From JAKFWI01 sp050246435 (GTDB taxonomy: Bacteria > Pseudomonadota > Alphaproteobacteria > Caulobacterales > Aquidulcibacteraceae): a stretch of DNA of 64,000 nt. The stretch is from the NCBI GenBank assembly GCA_050246435.1, contig JBFWWB010000001.1, forward strand, positions 1 to 64,000. Direction: 5' to 3'. The notes beneath the pieces were generated by a model that was not told where the DNA came from, did not search any database, and was given only the letters and a program-made list of their open reading frames with translations. How positions within the stretch are numbered: position 1 is the stretch's first letter; every line of letters starts with the position of its first letter. The position numbers and the translations under genes were made by a program. Shown in pieces: positions 7,775 to 16,109 of this stretch.

Positions 7775-9100
7775 TCACGCGGCCTTGGCGATGACGCCGG
7801 CGCGCTGGGCGATGGCGCGCGCCCACGGGCTTTGCGGCTTCTGCGCCAGGCGCTCCGCCGCGATCGCCGCCGCCTGCTCAAGGCGCCCCGCGCGACGCGC
7901 CGCCTCGAACAAGGTGAGCGTGAGCAGATCGCGCTGGGCGTGGCTGCCGCCGAAGCGCTGGGCCCGGCCGCGCACGGCGTGCAACGCGTCCGCCGCGGCG
8001 GCGTAGCGGCCTGCGGCGAAGTCCGCCAGCGCCTGCGCCGCGGGCAAGCCCACATGGCGCGTCATGAAGGCGTTGTCGTCCGCCCCTTCTGCGCGCCGGC
8101 GCAACGTGGCGAGCATTCGCTCCGTCTCGGTCCTCCGGCCGGCGGCGAGGAACGCCATCATCGCATGCACGTCGTTGAACGCGTAGACGCCGTCGTCGGC
8201 GATGCGCGCCCAACTCTCGGCCAGCTCCGCCCAGCGGCCGCCGACATCGGCGCCCTCTAGATGCAGCCGCCAGAGCAGCGCCGATGCATCGATCATCTCC
8301 AGCAGCACTGTGCTCGGCTGCGGGCGGATTTTCGCATCGTAAAGCGCCAGCGCAGCGGCGTAATCCAACCGATCGAGATGGAACAGCGCGACGTGCCACC
8401 AATTGTGGTAGGCGAAGACGCTTTCCGGCGCCCAGCCTGGCGCGCCCCCTTCGAGCCAGCGCACGCCTTCTTCCGCGCGGCCCTGCATCTCGCAGACATG
8501 CGCCACCGCGTGCGCGGCCCAGCTGTCCGCCGGCTCGATTGCGCACGCTTCGCGCCCGCAGACCTCCGCGCGGACGAAGTCGCCGCATTCCTCGTAGCCG
8601 AACGCCGCCATGCCCAGCACCGCGCCGCGTTCGACCTCGCGCGCACCCCAGGCGCGCAGCGCTTGCACCGGGCGGTCGCGAAGCTCGGATTGCTGGCCGA
8701 GGAAGAAGTCCGCCATGTGCGCGAACTGCAGCGCGAACAGGTCGCGCGGATGCTCCTGCGCAAGCGCGCCCCAGCGGGCGGCCGCTTCGAGATAGCGCCC
8801 TTCCACCCAGGCGCGCGCCGCCGCCAGATGCGCCCGCTCGCGCGCGTTCGCATCGCCGGCCTCGCCGGCGCGCAGCGAGGATTCCGCCTCGCCCATATAG
8901 GCCTTGTCCGTCGTCTGGCCGATCGCCGCCGCGCGCACCGCCCAGGCGAGCGCGCAGGATTCGTCTTCCGCCAGCACCGCATCCAAGGATGCGATCGGAT
9001 CGCCGCGCAGCAGCCGCAGCTGCTCGGCGGCGACAACCATCTTGTCCATCGCGGCGCGCGACGCGCTGGCGACTGGAACGCCATAAGGATCCCGGTTCAT
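7775..9100 (-). CDS. Tetratricopeptide repeat protein 38-like family protein
   Basis: 441-aa all-helical protein resembling the TTC38 family, which is found in eukaryotes and scattered in bacteria; its function is not established. Characteristic stretches are the N-terminal LRLLRGDPIASLDAVLAEDE, then HPRDLFALQFAHMADFFLGQ near the middle and VFAYHNWWHVALFHLDR around residue 230. No signal peptide or membrane segment is visible, so it is probably cytosolic. It is transcribed leftward towards the SRP RNA, sharing its terminator, and diverges from the tetR pair, whose first gene starts 234 bp away. That arrangement makes it a candidate target of those regulators. Confidence 0.85.
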   Translation of the reverse strand: MNRDPYGVPVASASRAAMDKMVVAAEQLRLLRGDPIASLDAVLAEDESCALAWAVRAAAIGQTTDKAYMGEAESSLRAGEAGDANARERAHLAAARAWVEGRYLEAAARWGALAQEHPRDLFALQFAHMADFFLGQQSELRDRPVQALRAWGAREVERGAVLGMAAFGYEECGDFVRAEVCGREACAIEPADSWAAHAVAHVCEMQGRAEEGVRWLEGGAPGWAPESVFAYHNWWHVALFHLDRLDYAAALALYDAKIRPQPSTVLLEMIDASALLWRLHLEGADVGGRWAELAESWARIADDGVYAFNDVHAMMAFLAAGRRTETERMLATLRRRAEGADDNAFMTRHVGLPAAQALADFAAGRYAAAADALHAVRGRAQRFGGSHAQRDLLTLTLFEAARRAGRLEQAAAIAAERLAQKPQSPWARAIAQRAGVIAKAA

Positions 9101-9334
9101 CAGCCTGCCTCTTGATCGTTTGGAGCGCGGGAAACGGCTCCGTTCCGGGCTGGACGCTAGGGCTGCGGGCGGGCTGAACCTAGTCTACTCGTCGTACGCT
9201 TTGGCGCCGCTCTTCAAAAGCAAGAGATGTCAGCGCTTTACGGGCGCGCCGCGCCTCGGGCGCAATTGCCTGCGGCGTCGCGGGCATGGCAAATTCGCAC
9301 TCTCGGTGCAGATATTCGCGGATGGGGGCGCGCC

Positions 9335-9958
9335 ATGGCGGCGAAGGCGGCGACGAAAGGCGGGCAAACGCGCGAGCGCCTGCTGCAGCTTGCTGAGGAT
9401 GCGGTGTTGCGCCAGGGGTTCGCCGCGACCTCCCTGGAAGCGCTGATCGCCGCGGCCGGCATCACAAAGAGCGGCTTCCTCTATCATTTCCGCGACAAGC
9501 ACGATCTCGCGAAGGCGCTGCTGCAGCGTTACCTCGAGCATGACGACGCGCTCCTCGATGCGCTCTTCGCCAAGGCCGATGACCTGATAGACGATCCGCT
9601 CCACGCTTATCTCGCCTTCCTCAAATTGTTCGCCGGCGTGATGGCCGATCTGCCCGCGCGCCATCCTGGCTGCATGGTCGCCTCATACTGTTATCAGGAT
9701 CAGCTGCACAGCCGCGAAATTCGCGCAATGAGCGCCGCCGGGATGATGGCGTGGCGCACGCGCTTCCGCGCGCGGCTGGAGCGCATCGCCGCGCGCTATC
9801 CCCCGCGCGTCGCCGTCGATCTCGACGCTCTGGCCGATATGACGATCACGCTCGTCGAAGGCGGCATCATTCTCGACAAGGGCCGGCGCACGCATGGCGC
9901 GCTGGCGCAGCAGATCTTGATGCTGCGCGATTTCGTGCGCCTGGTGTTCGCGCCGTGA
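9335..9958 (+). CDS. TetR family transcriptional regulator (first of a tandem pair)
   Basis: 207-aa repressor-type regulator. The helix-turn-helix is at about residues 10-55, reading ERLLQLAEDAVLRQGFAATS and then IAAAGITKSGFLYHFRDKHD. The C-terminal ligand and dimer domain (HPGCMVASYCYQDQLHSREI) resembles the AcuR/NemR-like group, in which a Cys-Pro-containing helix is common. I took the ATG at 9335 because it places the HTH at the usual distance from the N-terminus; the frame stays open back to 9227 without other support. Its stop overlaps the GTG of the next tetR gene, a close paralogue. The effector is unknown. Confidence 0.92.
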   Translation: MAAKAATKGGQTRERLLQLAEDAVLRQGFAATSLEALIAAAGITKSGFLYHFRDKHDLAKALLQRYLEHDDALLDALFAKADDLIDDPLHAYLAFLKLFAGVMADLPARHPGCMVASYCYQDQLHSREIRAMSAAGMMAWRTRFRARLERIAARYPPRVAVDLDALADMTITLVEGGIILDKGRRTHGALAQQILMLRDFVRLVFAP

Positions 9959-10620
9959 GCGGGGCGGCTGAAAAATCGCTGAGCCGCGGCGAGCGCACGC
10001 GCGCGGCCCTGCTCGATCTCGCCGAGATCGCCGTGCTCGAGAAAGGCTACGCCGCCACCTCCATCGAGGAATTGATCGCCGCCGCCGGCATCACCAAGAG
10101 CGGCTTCTTCTATCACTTTCGCGAGAAGGCCGATCTCGCAAAGGCGCTGCTCCGGCGCGACAATGCCGCCGTCGAAGCGGGCCTGCGCGAGATCTTCGCC
10201 GCCGCCGTCGCCGCGCATGACGATCCCCTCGAAGCGCTGCTGTTCGGCCTCAAGCTCTACGCGCAGATCGCCGCGAAATCGCCGGCGTCGCGTCCGGGCT
10301 GCCTCGCGGCGGCGTTTTCCTATCAGGACGCCTTGTTCGACGACGAAGCCCGCGCGTTGATCGCCGAAGGCCTCGCCTTCAAGCACCGCACGATCCGCGT
10401 CGCGCTGGAACGCGTGGCCGCCGCCCGCCCGCCGCGCGCGCCCGTCGATCTCGACGCCCTGGCCGACATGGCCCTCGCCGTCACCCAGGGCGGCATGATC
10501 CTCGATCGCGTCCGCCCGCCGGAGGAAAGCGTGCTGGACGCGCAGATGGCGCTATACCGCGCCTATGTGCGGCAGCTTTTCGCCGACCCGGAGAGCGAAC
10601 GGCCGCTCCGGCGCCCCTGA
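9955..10620 (+). CDS. TetR family transcriptional regulator (second of a tandem pair)
   Basis: 221-aa TetR protein clearly paralogous to the preceding gene. The HTH reads AAGITKSGFFYHFREKADLA, against AAGITKSGFLYHFRDKHDLA in its neighbour, and the C-terminal halves share PGC...SYQD and RxPPRxxVDLDALADM blocks. The GTG start at 9955 overlaps the upstream stop (GTGA), so production of the two is coupled and heterodimers are possible. It ends 39 bp before dnaX. A start further upstream would lie inside the first gene and add no recognisable sequence. Ligand and targets are unknown. Confidence 0.92.
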   Translation: MSGAAEKSLSRGERTRAALLDLAEIAVLEKGYAATSIEELIAAAGITKSGFFYHFREKADLAKALLRRDNAAVEAGLREIFAAAVAAHDDPLEALLFGLKLYAQIAAKSPASRPGCLAAAFSYQDALFDDEARALIAEGLAFKHRTIRVALERVAAARPPRAPVDLDALADMALAVTQGGMILDRVRPPEESVLDAQMALYRAYVRQLFADPESERPLRRP

Positions 10621-10659
10621 AGCCTCGCCCCGCGCGGCCGCGGGCGCTATATCTGGGCC

Positions 10660-12396
10660 ATGAGCGACGATTCCGGCGCAGACTCAGGCCCAAGCCTGTT
10701 CGGAGACGAGGCGTCTCCGGCGGGTTACGTCGTGCTGGCGCGGAAATACCGTCCGCGCACCTTCGAGGACATGATCGGCCAGGAAGCGATGGTGAAGACC
10801 ATCGCCAATTCCTTCGCGTTGGGGCGCGTGCCCCACGCCTACATGCTCACCGGCGTCCGCGGCGTCGGCAAGACGACGACGGCCCGCCTGCTCGCTCGCG
10901 CGCTCAACTACAAGCGCGGCGAGATCGACGCCCCCTCGATCGCGCTCGAGCCGCCGGGTGAACATTGCCTGGCGATCATGGAGAGCCGCCATCCCGACGT
11001 GTTCGAGATGGACGCGGCCTCCCGCACCGGCATCAACGATATCCGCGAAATCCTCGAAAGCGTGCGTTACGCCCCTGTCTCGGCGCGCACTAAGGTCTAC
11101 ATCATCGACGAAGTGCACATGCTGTCGACGGCGGCGTTCAACGGCCTGCTCAAGACGCTCGAAGAACCCCCGCCGCATGTGAAATTCATCTTCGCCACCA
11201 CCGAAATCCGCAAGGTGCCGGTGACCGTGCTGTCGCGTACGCAGCGCTTCGATCTGAAGCGCATCAGCCCGCAGGCGCTGGGCGAACATCTCGCCAATAT
11301 CTGTGCGAAGGAGAAGGTGGCGATTGCGCCCGAGGGCCTGGCGCTGATTGCGCGCGCCGCGGAGGGCTCCGTGCGCGACGCGCTCTCCCTGTTGGATCAG
11401 GCGATCGTGCAGACCGGCGGCGGCAAGCCGGTCGACGCCGCCGCCATCCGCGACATGCTGGGCCTGGCCGATCGCGCGCGCCTCATCGATCTGTTCGCCG
11501 CCATCGCGCGCGGGGACGCAAAGACCGCGCTCACTGAGATGCGCGATCAGTACGACCGCGGCGCCGATCCGGCCTTGATCCTGCGCGATCTGCTGGAGAT
11601 CGGCCACGAGGCCGCGCGCGTGCAGGCGCTGGGGCAGGATGTCGGCGCGGCGGGCGCCGATTGGGCCGCGAAAATCCGCGCGCTCGCGGAAAGCCAGTCT
11701 CCGGCGCAGCTTTCGCGGCTTTGGGCGATGCTGCTCAAAGCGCTGGAGGATGTCGGCAAGGCGCCCGAGCCGATCGCAGCGGCTGAAATGGCCGCCGTGC
11801 GTCTCGCCGCCGCCGCCGGCCTGCCGCCCCCGGAAGACGCCGCCAAACTGCTCGCCGCTTCCGCCAGTTCCGCGCCTGCGGCGCCGCCGCCCGCGCGCCC
11901 CGCCGCGCCGCCGGAAAACGCCACCATCCAGACAGGGCCCGCCGGCCCGGGCCTGCAAAGTTTCGACGACGTGGCCTCCCTCATCGCCGAGATGCGCGAC
12001 ATCAATCTCGAGGTCGATGTCGACCGCTTCATGCGCGTCACCTCCTTCGCGCCGGGCCGCATCGTCTACGCGCCGATCGCGGGCGCGCCGCACGATCTGG
12101 CGCTGCGCCTTTCCCGTGCGCTGCACGAATGGACCGGCGAGACCTGGGAGGTCCGTCCCGATGGCGCGCCCGAAGAAGCCGCCGGCGTGGAAAGCCTCGC
12201 CGAGCGGCGCACGCGCGAGCGCGAAGCCGTGCTGGAGGAATTGCGCAAGCATCCTTTCGTGGCCGACGCCTTGAAGGCGTTCCCCAACGCGCAGATCGTC
12301 GAGGTGCGCGCCGCGACGCCGCCCGAAGGCGCCGAAATCATCGACATGGATTCGCGTACGCCGCCAGGGCCTGCGAAACGCAAGAAGGAAGGCTGA
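10660..12396 (+). CDS. dnaX: DNA polymerase III subunit gamma/tau
   Basis: Clamp-loader ATPase of 578 aa. The RFC-like AAA+ module has Walker A GVRGVGKTTTARLL near residue 65, the DExx box IIDEVHML near residue 150, and the sensor/arginine-finger region FATTEIRKVPVTVLSRTQRF. The zinc-module cysteines of E. coli DnaX are absent; the corresponding segment is ALEPPGEHCLAIMESRHPD, as I recall for other alphaproteobacteria. Domain III follows, then an Ala/Pro linker (about residues 405-425) and a tau-type C-terminal domain. The stop overlaps the ATG of ybaB (TGATG), giving the conserved dnaX-ybaB-recR order with one insertion. Confidence 0.96.
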   Translation: MSDDSGADSGPSLFGDEASPAGYVVLARKYRPRTFEDMIGQEAMVKTIANSFALGRVPHAYMLTGVRGVGKTTTARLLARALNYKRGEIDAPSIALEPPGEHCLAIMESRHPDVFEMDAASRTGINDIREILESVRYAPVSARTKVYIIDEVHMLSTAAFNGLLKTLEEPPPHVKFIFATTEIRKVPVTVLSRTQRFDLKRISPQALGEHLANICAKEKVAIAPEGLALIARAAEGSVRDALSLLDQAIVQTGGGKPVDAAAIRDMLGLADRARLIDLFAAIARGDAKTALTEMRDQYDRGADPALILRDLLEIGHEAARVQALGQDVGAAGADWAAKIRALAESQSPAQLSRLWAMLLKALEDVGKAPEPIAAAEMAAVRLAAAAGLPPPEDAAKLLAASASSAPAAPPPARPAAPPENATIQTGPAGPGLQSFDDVASLIAEMRDINLEVDVDRFMRVTSFAPGRIVYAPIAGAPHDLALRLSRALHEWTGETWEVRPDGAPEEAAGVESLAERRTREREAVLEELRKHPFVADALKAFPNAQIVEVRAATPPEGAEIIDMDSRTPPGPAKRKKEG

Positions 12397-12719
12397 TGAA
12401 GGATCTCTCCCAGATCATGCGCCAGGCGCAGGCGATGCAGGCGAAAATCGCCCAGGCGCAGGCGAAGCTCGAAGCGATGGAGGTTGAAGGCCAGGCCGGC
12501 GGCGGGCTGGTGAAGGCGCGCCTTTCGGGCAAGAACGCGCTTCTGGGGCTGACGATCGACGCCTCTCTGCTGAAGCCGGAAGAGGCCGAGATCGTGGAGG
12601 ATCTCATCAAGGCCGCGCATGAGGATGCGCGCCGCAAGCTCGAAGAAGCCCAGAATGAAGAGTTCAAATCGATCGGCGCGGGCGCCGGCATCCTGCCGGG
12701 CTTCAAACTGCCGTTTTGA
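12396..12719 (+). CDS. YbaB/EbfC nucleoid-associated protein
   Basis: 107-aa DNA-binding protein of the YbaB/EbfC family that coats DNA as a dimer. The long N-terminal amphipathic helix (MRQAQAMQAKIAQAQAKLEA), the central GLVKARLSGKNALLGLTIDA strands and the C-terminal GAGILPGFKLPF are all family signatures. The ATG overlaps the dnaX stop, and its own stop overlaps the TTG start of the next gene (TTGA). It sits between dnaX and recR as in most bacteria. Confidence 0.95.
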   Translation: MKDLSQIMRQAQAMQAKIAQAQAKLEAMEVEGQAGGGLVKARLSGKNALLGLTIDASLLKPEEAEIVEDLIKAAHEDARRKLEEAQNEEFKSIGAGAGILPGFKLPF

Positions 12720-13132
12720 CGGACGCGGGCGGCCTGCTTTTCGTCTACGGCTCGCTGCGCCCCGGCGCGCCGCCCCATCCGCTGGCCGAACGCTTCTGGG
12801 CCGAGGCGGCGCATCTCGGCCGTGCGCGCACGGTCGGCGCGCTGCATTGGATCACGGACTCCGAAGGCGCGGCCTATCCCGGCCTTGTCGAATCGGGCGA
12901 CGCCGCCGACATCGTGATCGGCGATCTCTTTCGCCTGCCGGAAGCGCCGGCGCTGTTGGCGCTGCTCGATGCCTATGAGGATGAAGGCGTGGATTACCTC
13001 CGCCGCACCGCCGCCGTGACTCTGGAGGATGGCCGCACGCTGATGGCGTGGGTCTATGTCCGCCATGCCGCGGCGAAGCGCGGCGCGCGCATCGCCGGCG
13101 GCGATTTCCTGAAAGCGCAGGCGCAAGGATGA
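12716..13132 (+). CDS. Gamma-glutamylcyclotransferase (GGCT/AIG2-like) family protein
   Basis: 138-aa protein with the GGCT fold. The N-terminal LFVYGSLRPG is the signature substrate-binding loop near residues 8-17, and DAYEDEGVDYLRR carries the Glu expected at the catalytic position. Related enzymes cleave gamma-glutamyl amides or amines; the substrate here is unknown. The TTG start overlaps the ybaB stop, and its stop overlaps the recR ATG, so it is tightly built into the dnaX-ybaB-recR operon. That position is unusual, because ybaB and recR are normally adjacent. Confidence 0.85.
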   Translation: MTDAGGLLFVYGSLRPGAPPHPLAERFWAEAAHLGRARTVGALHWITDSEGAAYPGLVESGDAADIVIGDLFRLPEAPALLALLDAYEDEGVDYLRRTAAVTLEDGRTLMAWVYVRHAAAKRGARIAGGDFLKAQAQG

Positions 13133-13746
13133 GGCGCGGCCGCGCCTCCCCGCTCGCTGCGCCCGAGATCGAGCGCCTGGTGGAGCTGCTGGCGAAGTTG
13201 CCTGGCCTCGGCCCCCGCTCGGCGCGCCGCGCGGCGCTGCATCTTCTGAAGAAGAAGGACGCGCTGATGGCGCCCTTGAGCGATGCGCTCGCCGAGGCGG
13301 CCGACAAAATCCATGCCTGCAGCGAATGCGGCGCCCTGGACGCGAGCGATCCCTGCATGCTCTGCGCCTCCGCCGAGCGCGACGAAGGCCTGTTGTGCGT
13401 CGTATCCGAGGTGGGCGACGTGTGGGCGCTGGAGCGCGCCGGCGCCTATCGCGGGCGCTATCATGTGCTGGGCGGCGTGCTCTCCGCGCTGGACGGCGTG
13501 CGCCCGGAGGATTTGCGCATCGCCAAGCTGATCGAGCGCGCCCGCCAACCCGCTGTGCGCGAGGTGATCCTCGCGCTATCGGCCACCGTCGATGGGCAGA
13601 CCACGGCGCATTATCTCACGGAGCGCTTGGCCGGCGGCGGCGCGGCGGTGACGCGCCTTTCCCACGGTGTGCCGGTTGGCGGCGAATTGGAATTGCTGGA
13701 CGACGGCACGCTGCTTGCGGCGCTCGCGAGCCGCCGTCCGTTCTAG
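13129..13746 (+). CDS. recR: Recombination mediator protein RecR
   Basis: 205-aa RecFOR-pathway protein that loads RecA at gaps. It has the N-terminal helix-hairpin-helix (KLPGLGPRSARRAALHLL), the C4 zinc finger (CSECGALDASDPCMLC) at about residues 63-80, and the TOPRIM domain (LLCVVSEVGDVWALE through YHVLGG). EVILALSATVDGQTTAHYL and the C-terminal GVPVGGELELLDDGTL are RecR-specific. The ATG at 13129 overlaps the preceding stop (ATGA). It is the last gene of the dnaX operon and converges on the META-domain gene 16 bp away. Confidence 0.96.
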   Translation: MRRGRASPLAAPEIERLVELLAKLPGLGPRSARRAALHLLKKKDALMAPLSDALAEAADKIHACSECGALDASDPCMLCASAERDEGLLCVVSEVGDVWALERAGAYRGRYHVLGGVLSALDGVRPEDLRIAKLIERARQPAVREVILALSATVDGQTTAHYLTERLAGGGAAVTRLSHGVPVGGELELLDDGTLLAALASRRPF

Positions 13747-13762
13747 CCGCGCGGCGGGGCGC

Positions 13763-14194
13763 TCAGCTGCCGTCCGGGCGCAGCACGATGGAGCGGCCAT
13801 CGGCCAACGCGATCACCAGCCCGCCGCGCTCATCCATCGCATAGGTTTGCGCCTTGCCGAGGGCGGCGAGGAATTTCGTTTCCTGATCCATCAGCGGTTG
13901 CGCGCACGCCATCTTCGTGGCCCCCAACGCGGAGAAGGTGAGCGCCTCGTTCGCTTCCGCATAGCCGCCGAAATAGCGGTTGCAGCCGGTGCTTCCCGCC
14001 ACCTTGCCCGGCTCGCCGAACACGACGGTGACGCGCGAATTCTCCACTACCGGATCGCCGGCGATGCTCTGCGCCACCCATTGCGTCTTCGAGAGCTTCG
14101 TGGTGGCCGCCGCGGGCTCGCTCTTCGTCGCGCACGCCGCCATCACAAACGCGCTCGCCGCCAAGGCAGCGCCAAGGCCCAGAAAATTCCGCAT
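13763..14194 (-). CDS. META domain lipoprotein (HslJ-like)
   Basis: 143-aa probable lipoprotein. The signal peptide ends with a lipobox-like sequence (FVMAAC) around residue 20. The rest is a META/HslJ domain with TQWVAQSIAGDPVVENSRVT, GSTGCNRYFGGY and the Cys-containing MACAQPLMDQETKFLAAL. META proteins sit in the envelope and are linked to stress or drug tolerance, but the biochemical role is unclear. I chose the ATG at 14194 because GGAGG lies nine bases upstream; an in-frame start at 14203 would have no room for a ribosome site. It is 95 bp downstream of mcd on the same strand. Confidence 0.85.
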   Translation of the reverse strand: MRNFLGLGAALAASAFVMAACATKSEPAAATTKLSKTQWVAQSIAGDPVVENSRVTVVFGEPGKVAGSTGCNRYFGGYAEANEALTFSALGATKMACAQPLMDQETKFLAALGKAQTYAMDERGGLVIALADGRSIVLRPDGS

Positions 14195-14298
14195 GAGAAG
14201 CAACCTCCATCCCGCCGTCGCGCAGGCTTATGCCCCGCAAGCATGGCGAAAACCAGCCCGCGGGGCAGCGCCCTTATGGCGGCGGCTGTCGCGTACGG

Positions 14299-15987
14299 CT
14301 AATTCGCGCCGCCCTCCAGCAGCCGCTGCGCGATCACTTTCGCCTGGATTTCGCCGGCGCCTTCGAAAATGTTGAGGATGCGCGCATCCGCCAGCACCCG
14401 GCTGATCGGATATTCCATCGCGAAGCCGTTGCCGCCATGGATTTGCAGCGCGTTGTCAGCCGCGGCCCACGCCACGCGCGCGGCCAGCAGTTTCGCCATC
14501 CCCGCTTCGAGATCGCAGCGCTTGCCGGAATCCTTCTGGCGCGCGGCGAAATAGGTGATCTGGCGCGCCGCCGCCAGCTCCGCCGCCATCATCACCAGTT
14601 TGTTCGCCACGCGCGGAAAGCCGAAAATCTCGCGGCCGAATTGCTTGCGTTCGACCGCGTATTTGAGGCCCAGTTCCAGCGCGCACTGGCCGACGCCCAC
14701 GGCGCGCGCCGCCGTCTGGATGCGCGCGCTTTCGAATGTCGCCATCAACTGGCGAAATCCCTGGCCCTCCACGCCGCCCAGCAGATTGCCGGCGGGCACG
14801 GTGAAGCCGTCGAAGCCGATCTCGTATTCCTTCATGCCGCGATAGCCGATCACCGCGATCTCGCCGCCGCTCATGCCCGCGGCGGGAAACGGCGCCGCGT
14901 CATCGCCGCGCGGCTTCTCCGCCAGCAGCATGGAAAGCCCACGGTGATCTTTCGAGGCGGGATCGGTGCGCACCAGCAAGGTCATCACGTCGGCGCGCGC
15001 GGCGTGCGTGATCCACGTCTTGTTCCCGGTCACCGTGTAGACGTCGCCCTCGCGCTGCGCGCGCGTGCGCAAAGAAGCGAGGTCCGATCCGGTGTTCGGC
15101 TCGGTGAACACCGCCGTCGGCAGGATTTCGCCGGAGGCGATCTTCGGCAGATAATGCGCGCGCTGCTCCGGCGTGCCGCCGATGGTGATCAGCTCGGCGG
15201 CGATCTCCGAACGCGTGCCGAGGCTGCCCACGCCGATATAGCCGCGCGACAGCTCCTCCGAGACGACGACCATCGCCGTCTTGCCCATGCCGGCGCCGCC
15301 ATATTCCTCCGGAATGGTGAGGCCGAACACGCCGAGCTCCGCCATATGGCCCACGACGTCGAGCGGGATGAATTCGTCCTTCAGGTGCCAATCATGCGCG
15401 AACGGGATCACCTCCGCGTCGGCGAATTTACGGAACTGGTCGCGCACCATCTCCAGATCTTCGTCGAGGCCCGCATCCTCGAGCGTCGCCTTGCCTTGCG
15501 CTGCGTGCAGCAGCGCCGCGAGCCGGCCCTTCGCCGCGACCGTTCCGCCAGCCGCGATCAGCGCCCGAACGGCGGCGTTTTCCGTCAGCCAGTTTGGCGC
15601 GAGCCCGAAATCGGCGGGCCGCGCGGTTTCGCCCTGGTTCATCGCCACGCCGCCGATCAGCTGCGCGCAATATTCGCCGAACAGGAATTGCGTCAGCAGC
15701 CGCTCCGTTTCTCCGGCGCGGCCCGCCGCTTCCAGCGCGGCGAGCCAGGCCTGCATCTGGCGCAAGGTTTCGCCGTAGGTGGCGATCCAGGCGAGCCCGT
15801 GCGCGGCGTGCTGCTCGACATCGATCAGGATGCGGTCGGCCTTGCCCGCGGGCGCCACGCGCGCCGCCACTGCGCCTCGCACGGCGGCGACGTACGCATC
15901 CGCCGCAGCGCACGCCGCAGCCAGCTTGCCCGCGAGATCGGGCGCGATCAGATCGGCTTCCGCTGAGGTTTCGGCGGCGAGGCTCAT
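14299..15987 (-). CDS. mcd: (2S)-Methylsuccinyl-CoA dehydrogenase (acyl-CoA dehydrogenase family)
   Basis: 562-aa flavoprotein. The C-terminal ~390 residues are a complete acyl-CoA dehydrogenase (IPEEYGGAGMGKTAM, TEPNTGSDLAS, KTWITHAARAD, HGGNGFAMEYPISRVLAD). The ~150-residue N-terminal helical extension distinguishes methylsuccinyl-CoA dehydrogenase of the ethylmalonyl-CoA pathway from ordinary fatty-acid dehydrogenases. The reaction is methylsuccinyl-CoA to mesaconyl-CoA. The call is supported by ccr five genes upstream on the same strand and ecm about 5.5 kb away. The frame stays open far upstream (to 17139), but that region encodes the Rieske gene in another frame. ATGs at 15999 and 15987 are both possible; GGGA before 15987 favours it. 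Confidence 0.88.
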   Translation of the reverse strand: MSLAAETSAEADLIAPDLAGKLAAACAAADAYVAAVRGAVAARVAPAGKADRILIDVEQHAAHGLAWIATYGETLRQMQAWLAALEAAGRAGETERLLTQFLFGEYCAQLIGGVAMNQGETARPADFGLAPNWLTENAAVRALIAAGGTVAAKGRLAALLHAAQGKATLEDAGLDEDLEMVRDQFRKFADAEVIPFAHDWHLKDEFIPLDVVGHMAELGVFGLTIPEEYGGAGMGKTAMVVVSEELSRGYIGVGSLGTRSEIAAELITIGGTPEQRAHYLPKIASGEILPTAVFTEPNTGSDLASLRTRAQREGDVYTVTGNKTWITHAARADVMTLLVRTDPASKDHRGLSMLLAEKPRGDDAAPFPAAGMSGGEIAVIGYRGMKEYEIGFDGFTVPAGNLLGGVEGQGFRQLMATFESARIQTAARAVGVGQCALELGLKYAVERKQFGREIFGFPRVANKLVMMAAELAAARQITYFAARQKDSGKRCDLEAGMAKLLAARVAWAAADNALQIHGGNGFAMEYPISRVLADARILNIFEGAGEIQAKVIAQRLLEGGAN

Positions 15988-16109
15988 GGCGCGTCCCATC
16001 CGTGTTGCGGCGTGAAATCTACGCCCGCGCCCGCGAGGGGCCAATTCCTGCGCCGCGCAGCGATGTGGATTGCGGCCCTCTGCCTTGTCCGTAACCGCCG
16101 CCGGCGCAC

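Noticed and set aside
10684..12252. 522-codon frame antisense to dnaX
   Set aside because: Same codon-bias shadow; no domain and no ribosome site.
14230..15966. 578-codon frame antisense to mcd
   Set aside because: Low-complexity Arg/His/Ala composition; mcd on the other strand is a complete enzyme.
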